Source of the DNA: Faecalibacterium sp. UBA1771
Lineage (GTDB): Bacteria > Bacillota > Clostridia > Oscillospirales > Ruminococcaceae
Length of the DNA stretch: 64,000 nucleotides
Assembly: GCA_002315315.1 (NCBI GenBank)
Contig: DCGT01000047.1
Location: forward strand, 1-64,000
Reading direction: 5' to 3'
Shown here: positions 45,110-52,932 of the stretch, one piece after another
Numbering within the stretch: position 1 is the stretch's first letter
Layout: each line of letters starts with the position of its first letter
Notes under the pieces: generated by a model
Seen by the model: only the letters and a program-made list of their open reading frames with translations
Databases searched by the model: none
Told to the model about the DNA's origin: nothing
Program-made: the position numbers and the translations under genes

Positions 45110-45142
45110 AAAACGCCTCCTTGATAAAAGGAAGCGTTTTTT
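45110..45142. terminator. Bidirectional terminator
   Basis: A 13-pair stem with one mismatch (45110-45122 with 45128-45140) flanked by T runs on either strand. It can end both the zinc-ribbon gene and the minus-strand mtnN transcript. Confidence 0.85.
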
Positions 45143-45177
45143 GTTTGCAATTATTTAGGCAATACCATCGAATCCGA

Positions 45178-45864
45178 TTAAAAAATCATATCTCCGGCAA
45201 TACGGCACATTTCGCAGACTATGGAGGTATCGGTATCGGTGAATTCGTCTACACTCGCCGCAAAATCCTCATCGGCGTCCTCGTCGGCGGAATCGGAAAT
45301 AACCTTGATGTTTATGAACGGCAGGCCGTTGAGCGAAGCGACTTTATCTATTGCGGCGCCTTCCATCTCAACACAGCGGCAGGATGTGCGGGAAATAATA
45401 TCCAGCTTGAGCTTCTCGTCGTTTACGAATACATCTCCGGTCGCAACCGTACCGACGGCAAAGTGCAGATTCAGATTGCGGCAGGCGGTGCATGCGAGAC
45501 GGTGCAGAGCCTCATTGCAGACAAAGCCGTCGTAATAAGGAGCAAAAAAATCCGAAATGTGCAGATCAAAATCGTGGAAAACGGCTTTGTCCGCTACTAC
45601 GACTTCACCCTTTCGAAGAGCGGGGTCGGTGTTGCCGGCAAGACCGATGTTGATAATGCAGTCTGGTGTAAAACGGTCGATAACAAACTGAGTGGCGGCG
45701 GCGGCACAGGTTTTTCCGATACCGCTGATGGTTACATAGAGTATGTGGTTTGCAAGTGTTCCCTCGGTAACGGAATATGTACCGGTGTGGTAGGTAACTC
45801 CGCGCATCTGAGCGCGAATAAGCTCTATCTCTTTTTCAAGGGCGCATATTACGGCAATTTTCAT
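45178..45864 (-). CDS. mtnN: 5'-methylthioadenosine/S-adenosylhomocysteine nucleosidase
   Basis: A 228-residue PNP-superfamily enzyme that releases adenine from MTA and SAH, clearing SAM by-products. It begins KIAVICALEKEIELI and carries VVADKAVFHDFD, the catalytic Glu in CVEMEGAA and Asp in VISDSADEDA. ATG 45864 with AGGAGA upstream is chosen over the in-frame extension to 45909, which would overlap ychF. It follows ychF by 16 bases. Confidence 0.95.
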   Translation of the reverse strand: MKIAVICALEKEIELIRAQMRGVTYHTGTYSVTEGTLANHILYVTISGIGKTCAAAATQFVIDRFTPDCIINIGLAGNTDPALRKGEVVVADKAVFHDFDLHISDFFAPYYDGFVCNEALHRLACTACRNLNLHFAVGTVATGDVFVNDEKLKLDIISRTSCRCVEMEGAAIDKVASLNGLPFINIKVISDSADEDADEDFAASVDEFTDTDTSIVCEMCRIAGDMIF

Positions 45865-45880
45865 AGGTAAATCTCCTAAA

Positions 45881-46978
45881 TCAAACATTGAAACGAAACA
45901 GCACAACATCGCCGTCGTTCATAACATATTCCTTGCCCTCACTGCGTACAAGCCCTTTTTCCTTTGCGGCGTTCATTGTACCGCATTCCTTAAGCGCATC
46001 AAAGGCGACTATCTCAGCGCGGATAAAGCCTCGCTCAAAATCGGAGTGAATCTTACCTGCCGCCTGCGGAGCCTTTGTGCCCTTGGTAATGGTCCATGCA
46101 CGGCACTCATCCTCTCCGGCGGTGAGGAATGAAATCAGTCCGAGCAGAGAATAGCACTGTTTGATAAGGCGGTCAAGACCACTCTGCTCAATCCCGAGGT
46201 CGGCGAGAAATTCCAGCTTTTCATCTGCCGAAAGTGTGCTTATCTCCTCTTCCGCCTTGGCGCATATCGGCAGAACCCCGGCATTGAAGGCTGCGGCGCG
46301 CTCTATTACCTTTTGATAATGTATGTTGCTGTCGGCACCGTTGAAAAGGTCGTCATCGGAAAGGTTGGCGGCAAAGATGACCGGCTTTGCCGACAGAAGC
46401 GGCATATCAGCCATAAGCGCCTTTTCCCCTTCGGTATTCAGCTCCATCTCGCGGGCGCTGTGACCGTCTGACAAAAACGCAAGCAGGCGTTCGAGAAAAT
46501 CACAATCGGCTTTGAGCGTCTTATCACCCTTCATCGCCTTTACCGTCTTGTCAAGACGGCGCTCGACAAACTCCATATCAGACAAAATCAGCTCCAAATC
46601 AATAACGCCTATATCACGCAACGGGTCAACCGAACCGCTGACGTGAACAACATCGTCGTTCTCAAAGCATCTGACCACGTGTACAATGGCGTCAACCTCG
46701 CGAATGTGCGACAAAAACTTATTGCCGAGTCCCTCACCCTTGGATGCACCCTCAACGAGTCCCGCAATGTCCACGAACTCGACGGTGGCAGGAGTGAATT
46801 TCTTGGGCTTATATTGGTCAAAGAGCCATGTCAAACGCTCATCCGGCACGGTAACCATTCCGACATTCGGCTCTATTGTGCAGAACGGATAGTTCGCCGC
46901 CTGAGCACCGGCTCCGGTAATAGCATTAAAAAGCGTACTTTTGCCTACATTCGGCAACCCCACAATACCTAATTTCAT
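45881..46978 (-). CDS. ychF: Obg-family ATPase YchF
   Basis: A 365-residue P-loop NTPase of the Obg group with ATP preference, associated with ribosomes and stress tuning. P-loop GLPNVGKST, DIAGLVEGASKGEG (G3) and HVVRCF are conserved. A TGS domain closes the protein, with the typical ending RSEGKEYVMNDGDVVLFRFN. ATG 46978 with GGGAG upstream is chosen over the in-frame extension to 47020. First gene of the ychF-mtnN pair. Confidence 0.96.
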   Translation of the reverse strand: MKLGIVGLPNVGKSTLFNAITGAGAQAANYPFCTIEPNVGMVTVPDERLTWLFDQYKPKKFTPATVEFVDIAGLVEGASKGEGLGNKFLSHIREVDAIVHVVRCFENDDVVHVSGSVDPLRDIGVIDLELILSDMEFVERRLDKTVKAMKGDKTLKADCDFLERLLAFLSDGHSAREMELNTEGEKALMADMPLLSAKPVIFAANLSDDDLFNGADSNIHYQKVIERAAAFNAGVLPICAKAEEEISTLSADEKLEFLADLGIEQSGLDRLIKQCYSLLGLISFLTAGEDECRAWTITKGTKAPQAAGKIHSDFERGFIRAEIVAFDALKECGTMNAAKEKGLVRSEGKEYVMNDGDVVLFRFNV

Positions 46979-47008
46979 AAACAGCTCCCGAAAAAATTTA
47001 TGAAATAT

Positions 47009-47037
47009 ATTATACCGCATTTTCCGTCAGGCTTCAA
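47009..47037 (-). promoter_or_regulatory. Promoter of ychF-mtnN
   Basis: On the minus strand, TTGAAG (complement of 47032-47037), a 17-bp spacer and TATAAT (complement of 47009-47014). Confidence 0.75.
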
Positions 47038-47157
47038 CACAATAACGGCTCAAATACATGCCTATGTGCGAATGTTCGGCGTATATGCCTGTTCTTTGCA
47101 TCTGTGTATCTGAATCCTTGCGGCAAAAAAGGAAGTTTATTCCAGCCGTACGATATA

Positions 47158-47186
47158 TTTACATTTTGCAAGGTGTCGTGTATAAT
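47158..47186 (+). promoter_or_regulatory. Promoter of the DUF3048 lipoprotein gene
   Basis: TTTACA (47158-47163), a 17-bp spacer and TATAAT (47181-47186). Confidence 0.8.
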
Positions 47187-47235
47187 ATAATTTGCAACAA
47201 AAATTACCCCGCAACATATAAGGAGAATTTTTCTG

Positions 47236-48351
47236 ATGAAAAGAATTATTGCCGTTTTGCTTCTTGCGGCATCGCTGCTTACACTCGTCGGCTGCGGACC
47301 CAAGGAGTCTGTAGAGGCTGAAGTCAACGCCGGCATTCAGTCCTCCACCGTTGTCGACCCCTATTCGGTAGAGGGCACAGGTGAGCAGGGCGCTAGCGCT
47401 GTCGATTCCGCCAAAGAGTCCTACAACCGTCTTACAGGTCTTTATGACCTTGCCAACGACCGCGTCGGCTATCGTCCCATCGCCGTATCAGTCAACAACA
47501 TCAATGTTGCATGGCCGCAGTACGGTATCTCCAAGGCCGATATCATCTACGAGATAGAGACCGAGGGCGGCATAACCCGTCTTATGGCTATGTTCTCCGA
47601 CACACGTGAGATTGAAAAGATAGGCTCCGTCCGTTCTCTGCGTGACCAGTTTATCGAGGCGACCTTCCCGCTCAACCCCATTATCGTTCATATCGGTACG
47701 TCGGTATTCGCCGACGAGGTTATGGAGGCTTACGGCATCCGCACACTCGACGGTTACTATAACCTAAACGTATATTGGAGAGATCCCGAGCGTCTTGGCA
47801 AATATTCTTACGAGCATACCGCTATGACTAGCGGTGCATCTATTCTCAAGTCCATCGAGTCCTCCGGTATGAAGACCGATTCCACCTCCAGCATTTCCGC
47901 CTTCAACTTCATCGACCCCGATGAGGAAAAGGTTGTACCGACCACCGGTGCCGCCGGTTCGGTCACCTGCCCGCTGTCCGCCAACTCTATGTACGATCTT
48001 GACCTGCGTTATGATGCCGAAAGCGGCAAATACCTCAAATATCAGCGCGGCAATGCTCAGGTTGACGCCGGCAACGACAACAAACAGCTTGCTTTTGACA
48101 ACGCTTTCGTAATCTTCTGCCATATCGACTTCAACTCCGGCACCGATCTCATCCACGCTTATTACGAGGAGGGCGGCGAAGCTTACTACTTCTCGCAGGG
48201 TCAGTATCAGCACCTCACATGGACAAAGGACGATTTCTCCTCCAACTTCGTCTTCACCACCGACGACGGAGAAGAGCTGCGCGTCAACACCGGCAAGAGC
48301 TACCTGTGCGTTATCAATGAAACCCGTATGGATAAGATGGTTATTGCCTGA
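47236..48351 (+). CDS. DUF3048-family lipoprotein (YerB-like)
   Basis: A 371-residue lipoprotein with lipobox L-V-G-C (Cys20). The DUF3048 body includes RPIAVSVNNINVAWPQYGISKADIIYE-type text, GGITRLMAMFSD and the later EHTAMTSGASIL. These proteins are outer-surface lipoproteins of Firmicutes with unknown molecular function; YerB belongs to the family. AAGGAG precedes the ATG. A terminator follows. Confidence 0.88.
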   Translation: MKRIIAVLLLAASLLTLVGCGPKESVEAEVNAGIQSSTVVDPYSVEGTGEQGASAVDSAKESYNRLTGLYDLANDRVGYRPIAVSVNNINVAWPQYGISKADIIYEIETEGGITRLMAMFSDTREIEKIGSVRSLRDQFIEATFPLNPIIVHIGTSVFADEVMEAYGIRTLDGYYNLNVYWRDPERLGKYSYEHTAMTSGASILKSIESSGMKTDSTSSISAFNFIDPDEEKVVPTTGAAGSVTCPLSANSMYDLDLRYDAESGKYLKYQRGNAQVDAGNDNKQLAFDNAFVIFCHIDFNSGTDLIHAYYEEGGEAYYFSQGQYQHLTWTKDDFSSNFVFTTDDGEELRVNTGKSYLCVINETRMDKMVIA

Positions 48352-48375
48352 TTGTAATCCGAAACAAGTATATAA

Positions 48376-48408
48376 AAATGAGCAGGCCGCGCGGTCTGCT
48401 CATTTTTT
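48376..48408. terminator. Bidirectional terminator
   Basis: A 13-pair stem with one G-T pair (48376-48388 with 48393-48405), a GCGC loop and a T6 tail. It also lies just past the minus-strand kinase-like gene, whose stop is at 48410. Confidence 0.9.
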
Positions 48409-48409
48409 A

Positions 48410-50245
48410 CTATATTGCACCTCGTACAGTAGACTGTCTTGCTCTCGTTTCGGTACCTTTTGTCCTGGTATTTTGGACGGTTTTTTCGTTCTTTGCCGAT
48501 TTCTGCTTCACCGCATTTAACTGCGCATACTTTTTCAACATTCCATCGGTAAAAGCACGGGAATTCTTGTAAGCGGCAGGGTTGACTTCCTTTTTGCCGA
48601 CTGCCTTGACCAAATCCTTAACCGTATCGTTCTTTTTGATGTTTTGGAGCATTTCGCCTATTTTTCCGACAGATGTAATCTCTTTTATCTTTGTATCTTT
48701 TTGCTCGGCTGTGATCGTCTTGTCGGACGAAATATTCTGAATTTCCTTTTCAAGCCGGGCGGCAACCAACATTTCCCTCACACCTTCGTCTCCGCTGAAA
48801 AATCTTCCCGCCTTGGAGAAACCGTCCTCGCGAAGCTGTGTTATTCTGTTTTTCGCAAGCTCTACTGCGGATAGCTGTTTTTCTTCGAAAATTCCGACCT
48901 TTTTCCCTTCGTTTGACAGATACAGCTCATTCAGTCTGTCTACCTCTTCGGGATAATCGTTCTTAACATTTTCTATACGCTCATTTACAAGTTCGGTAAA
49001 AAATCTGTTGTATTCCGCGCCGAGATTGTTTTTTCTGTTCAGAATATTCATATAGGTCTGCGTGTATTTTGACGGGTCCTTTTCACGGATATGCGATAGG
49101 TAATCGTCAAACATTGACATATACCGATCGTCGTCCATATTAACTATCTCGTTCACCTTATCCTTCATAACCGTAAGGTCGAGATTCATTTCGCCCTTGG
49201 CAAATTTATCAAAAACGACGTTGTACAATGTGTTGTTGGCGTGTGGCTTGTAGGTGGTACTCATGTGCTGTGCACCCGGAGACAGAATCTTATTAAAGCC
49301 CGCCTCCTTATCTATACCGTGCAGAACTAATTTATCATCACTTCCTCGCGTAACAATAAAGTTCTCTCCCTTGGTATCGAAGTTGCACATAAGCCAGTCT
49401 GTTATGTGCTCTCGCAAAATCTGGTCGCCCATCTCCTCAACCTTGGCAAAGGTGTCGTTGTCGGCAAGCTCGGGGTGGCGGCTGAACTTGAACAGGTCGA
49501 TTACGCTCTTGCCCACCACATTGTCGAGTCTGCGCTGAAACGATACCTCACCGTCTTCGTCGGTTCTGCCCGAAAACGCATCGACAGCGGTAGCGGAGTC
49601 GACCAGCTTCTGCATATTGGCTCCCGCCACTGTTAGCAAAACTCCCTCTTTTTTATAGTAGCCGAGGCAGTTTACCGCCTGCTTGCTAAGCCAACGGCTT
49701 TTGTCCTGACCGTAATATTCCTTCATCGGCTTTGTTCCGCCGAGATGAACATCATGCCGGTTGCCCAACTCTATATTTACCATTTTATGATTAAGGGCAT
49801 GGCTGATATTACTTTTAAGCGCTGTGTCGTAGCTTGCGCGTGATTCATCGGACAACTCCTGATAATCTTGGTCGGATTTCAAGGAAAAGGACGACATTGT
49901 CGACTCGGTGACAGTATTTCTTGTATTGATAATTTCGCTGTCAATCTTCATTCTCTCGTTATCCTCAAGATTTATCCTGTTGATGGATGACAGCGGAACG
50001 GAAACCATCTTTTTTTCCGGCTCGACGGAGGATCGTGAAAACCACTTTTTGAGCGAAGTTACTATACTTTTGCTGAAATCGTAAAACTTGTGTCTCAGAT
50101 TAGACTTAAGCTCATCCTTGCTGTCTGCCTTTTCGGCAGATTTCTGCAGCTCTTTAATCATATTCTCCTGCTCGGGCGACCCGAGATTGAATATGGATTT
50201 TCTACCCGAAAGGCTTATTCTGTTGCTGTATTTGTTGCTCTCCAT
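48410..50245 (-). CDS. Kinase-like protein of unknown family, copy with Asp at the metal site
   Basis: A 611-residue soluble protein, paralogous along its length to the next upstream gene. I do not recognise its family. The striking block is TDWLMCNFDTKGENFIV (282-298), with Asp283/Asp290 and Asn295, followed by LHGIDKEAGF with Asp312. This resembles the catalytic-loop and metal-binding Asp of atypical (HipA-, FAM20C- or PI3/4-kinase-like) kinases. The N-terminal 160 residues vary; residues about 155-240 (NCLGYYKK, VDAFSGRT) and 340-560 (basic helical part) are conserved with the paralogue. There is no signal peptide or membrane helix. The ATG is preceded by GGGAGGTGAAACGACAAA, almost the same as in the paralogue. 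Confidence 0.65.
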   Translation of the reverse strand: MESNKYSNRISLSGRKSIFNLGSPEQENMIKELQKSAEKADSKDELKSNLRHKFYDFSKSIVTSLKKWFSRSSVEPEKKMVSVPLSSINRINLEDNERMKIDSEIINTRNTVTESTMSSFSLKSDQDYQELSDESRASYDTALKSNISHALNHKMVNIELGNRHDVHLGGTKPMKEYYGQDKSRWLSKQAVNCLGYYKKEGVLLTVAGANMQKLVDSATAVDAFSGRTDEDGEVSFQRRLDNVVGKSVIDLFKFSRHPELADNDTFAKVEEMGDQILREHITDWLMCNFDTKGENFIVTRGSDDKLVLHGIDKEAGFNKILSPGAQHMSTTYKPHANNTLYNVVFDKFAKGEMNLDLTVMKDKVNEIVNMDDDRYMSMFDDYLSHIREKDPSKYTQTYMNILNRKNNLGAEYNRFFTELVNERIENVKNDYPEEVDRLNELYLSNEGKKVGIFEEKQLSAVELAKNRITQLREDGFSKAGRFFSGDEGVREMLVAARLEKEIQNISSDKTITAEQKDTKIKEITSVGKIGEMLQNIKKNDTVKDLVKAVGKKEVNPAAYKNSRAFTDGMLKKYAQLNAVKQKSAKNEKTVQNTRTKGTETRARQSTVRGAI

Positions 50246-50296
50246 TTTGTCGTTTCACCTCCCAACGATATAAACCTGTATATCGCATTTAATTAA

Positions 50297-50324
50297 AATG
50301 GAGTAGGTAAAAACCCACTCCATT
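50297..50324 (-). terminator. Terminator-like hairpin between the paralogues
   Basis: AATGGAGT/ACTCCATT arms (50297-50304 with 50317-50324) with inner G-C pairs. On the minus strand a TTTTAATT tail follows. It can attenuate transcription between the two kinase-like genes. Confidence 0.7.
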
Positions 50325-50335
50325 CAATCAAGCGA

Positions 50336-52228
50336 CTATGCTGCTTTTATTGCGCCCTTTTTATCCTTTGACTTTTCCTTTTCTTCCTTTTTCTCTTTCT
50401 CTTTTTCTTTCTTGTTCTCTTTTTCTTTTTTCTTCTCTTCTTCTTTTCTCTTTTTCTCGGCAGCTTTCTGGAGCTCTTCCTTTCTCTTGATTGCTCTTTG
50501 CGCGGCAAGCTCCTTATGCTTGCTAATCATTCCCTTAATAAATTCCTTGGAGTTCTTGAAATCCGACGGCTTAACTTCCTTATTGCTTACCGCTTCTACA
50601 AGCGCTTTTACACGCTCGTCGTTTTTCAGAGAATTGGCATACTTCTGAATATTCTTCGGAGAAGTCAGTTCTCTGATTTTATTATCCTTTTCCTTACGGC
50701 TCATGGTTTTTTCGGCTTCTATCTGGTTAATCTGATTACCGAGCTGAGCGGCGGCAAGCATCATCCTTACGCCATCTCCATTTTTGCCAAACCTGCCGAT
50801 TTTCGAATATCCTTCTTCACGGAATTTTGTCAGACGCGATCTTGCGTAGTCAAGCGCAGTATAGTTCTTTTCCTTAAAGGCATTTAATTTTTTATCTCTG
50901 TTGTTCAGATAGGTATTCTTTAATCTCTCGGCTTCCTTGGGATTCTTTTCCTCCGTATTCTTTATACGTTCATTGATGAGGTCGGTGAACATATTGTTGT
51001 AATCTCTGCCGAGATTATTTTTGCGCGCTAAAATGTTCTGATAGGTCTGAGCATACTTTGAGGGGTCTTTTTCACGGACATGGTTGAGATAGTCGGAAAA
51101 TTGTTCCATATATTTGCCGTTATCCATTTCGACAATCTCTTTTACCTTATCCTTCATAAAATCAATGTTAAGATTTATTTCGCCCTTGGCATACTTATCG
51201 AACACTGCCTTGTAAAGCGTATCGGAGTTCGGCTTTGACTTGGGACTCATATTCTGCGCATCGGTGGCAAGTATTTTTTCAAATGAGTTCTCTTTGTTCA
51301 CACCATGCAGTACCATATTGTTGCTTTCATCGGTGGTCACAACAAAGTTGTTGCCGCTGGTATCGAAATTGCACATAAGCCAGTCGGTGACGTGCTCACG
51401 CAAAATCTGATTGCCGAGCTCTTCGACTTTCTTTAACTCCTCGGGGGTAGCCTTATCGGGATTCTTGGAGAACTTTTCGAGGTCGAGTGTTTCTTTATCT
51501 ACAACCTTGCCGGTAATTTCACGCTGGAATGTGATATTTTCCTCACCTTCGGCAGTCTTGCCGGTAAAGACATCGACGGCGGTATCAGGGTCAACGAGAT
51601 TCTGAATGCTTTTGCCGACATCGGAGATCAAGGGCTTTGCCGGTTTGTAAATTCCGAGACAGTTTACCGCTTTTTTACCGAGCCATTTAGTATTATCGTC
51701 CGCGATATATTCCTTTAAACCCTTTTTGTTGCCGATCGTAATATCACTGCGTTCTCCGAGCTTCATCTTCATTTTTTCTTTTTGGGCGATGTTCTCGGTG
51801 TTCTCCTGCAGAGCTTTATCGAAATCCTTCTTTTTTTCTCCGGTAAGGTTTTGGACGTCTTCTTTGTTAATATTTTTATCATCAAGAGTCTTTTTCATAG
51901 CGGACTCGTTGACTTTTTCAATCTTTTTTTCGTATTCGTTTTTCTCGTTGACACTCAGCTTTTCCTTGTCAATCGACGTCAAAGGCACTTCCACAGTAGT
52001 TACCTTTGACTCTTTGGCGAGGTCGGAGAAATTATTATTCACCGAGTCCTTGAGGTCCTTGGAGAAATCATAAATTTCACTTTTAAATTGTGATTTATTG
52101 ATAACGTTATCCTTGCCGAGAATCTGATCAGCAGTGCCTTTACGCTTGAGTATGACAGTAGAGGAACGTTTTTTACTATTGTCGTTCGTGACACTGACAT
52201 TGTTACCGAAATTATTAGCTATTTCCAT
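50336..52228 (-). CDS. Kinase-like protein of unknown family, copy with Asn at the metal site
   Basis: A 630-residue soluble paralogue of the neighbouring 611-residue protein. The catalytic-loop-like block TDWLMCNFDTSGNNFVV (281-297) is kept, but the following segment is LHGVNKENSF, with Asn311 where the partner has Asp312; this copy may be catalytically weak or inactive. From about residue 577 the protein ends in a very high-charge Lys/Glu tail, likely a single alpha-helix or RNA/membrane-contacting tail, and finishes KKGAIKAA (partner ends RGAI). GGAGGTGAAGCAGCAAA precedes the ATG. Upstream is a small acidic protein gene 38 bases away that is probably co-transcribed. Function unassigned. 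Confidence 0.65.
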   Translation of the reverse strand: MEIANNFGNNVSVTNDNSKKRSSTVILKRKGTADQILGKDNVINKSQFKSEIYDFSKDLKDSVNNNFSDLAKESKVTTVEVPLTSIDKEKLSVNEKNEYEKKIEKVNESAMKKTLDDKNINKEDVQNLTGEKKKDFDKALQENTENIAQKEKMKMKLGERSDITIGNKKGLKEYIADDNTKWLGKKAVNCLGIYKPAKPLISDVGKSIQNLVDPDTAVDVFTGKTAEGEENITFQREITGKVVDKETLDLEKFSKNPDKATPEELKKVEELGNQILREHVTDWLMCNFDTSGNNFVVTTDESNNMVLHGVNKENSFEKILATDAQNMSPKSKPNSDTLYKAVFDKYAKGEINLNIDFMKDKVKEIVEMDNGKYMEQFSDYLNHVREKDPSKYAQTYQNILARKNNLGRDYNNMFTDLINERIKNTEEKNPKEAERLKNTYLNNRDKKLNAFKEKNYTALDYARSRLTKFREEGYSKIGRFGKNGDGVRMMLAAAQLGNQINQIEAEKTMSRKEKDNKIRELTSPKNIQKYANSLKNDERVKALVEAVSNKEVKPSDFKNSKEFIKGMISKHKELAAQRAIKRKEELQKAAEKKRKEEEKKKEKENKKEKEKEKKEEKEKSKDKKGAIKAA

Positions 52229-52266
52229 TTTGCTGCTTCACCTCCGGGTTAATTATGATACCGCAG

Positions 52267-52731
52267 TTAAACATCAAGCTCGGCAATGAGTCGGGCGATA
52301 TTAGAATTGGGCTTATTCATAAGCTTGCGAAGTCCGCCGATATAGTGGTCTATTACAACGAGAGGTCCGAGCAGTACCGCCTCGAGCACATCATTGCTCA
52401 CCTTTTCGTCGGGGCAATATCCGAACGTCTTATACTGAATCGCTCCGTTTTCGTAATCAAGCTCAAAATTCCCGTTCAGCAAACCGTAATTGGCGCGATG
52501 AAGGAACTCGCCCACATACGGGTAGTAATCGGAATCGAAAACCCACGGGAGCATAACATAGCAGGCAAACCCGTCCTCAAGCACGGCGATAGCCACCTCT
52601 ACCTCTTCTCCGGTTTCATCTATGGTAAAATCGGTAATAAACCGACCCTCTTCTTCGCTGAAGCCGTAGAGGATATCTCTTTCATCCAGGAAAGCCTTAA
52701 TTGCATTAGCCAAAAGCTCAGAATAGTCCAT
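52267..52731 (-). CDS. Small acidic YbjN / type III chaperone-like protein
   Basis: A 154-residue acidic protein that resembles the YbjN/CesT-like fold, the fold of type III secretion chaperones. It shows the family pattern of an N-terminal helix, a GFSEEEGRFITDFTIDETGEEVEVAI beta region, then helices with HRANYGLLNGNFELD and a final VVIDHYIGGLRKLMNKP. Many proteins of this fold bind a partner rather than act as enzymes. It is followed by the two kinase-like genes, so a chaperone-client relation is possible. Start ATG with AAGAGGA upstream; the gap 52732-52932 holds only AT-rich sequence with no clear promoter. Confidence 0.6.
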   Translation of the reverse strand: MDYSELLANAIKAFLDERDILYGFSEEEGRFITDFTIDETGEEVEVAIAVLEDGFACYVMLPWVFDSDYYPYVGEFLHRANYGLLNGNFELDYENGAIQYKTFGYCPDEKVSNDVLEAVLLGPLVVIDHYIGGLRKLMNKPNSNIARLIAELDV

Positions 52732-52932
52732 TCCCCATTCCTCTTTTCATCAAACATTATACCCCGCATACCACCGAGCGAATGCACATTTCACCCTTAT
52801 TGTGAAAACATTTTATCACATTATAAAAATTCAAGTGTATACAAAGGTTGATTATTTTATTAACAAACTATTAATAGTTTTCATTTTATCATATAGAAAA
52901 AAAACAATCAATGAAAATAATACAAAAAACAC

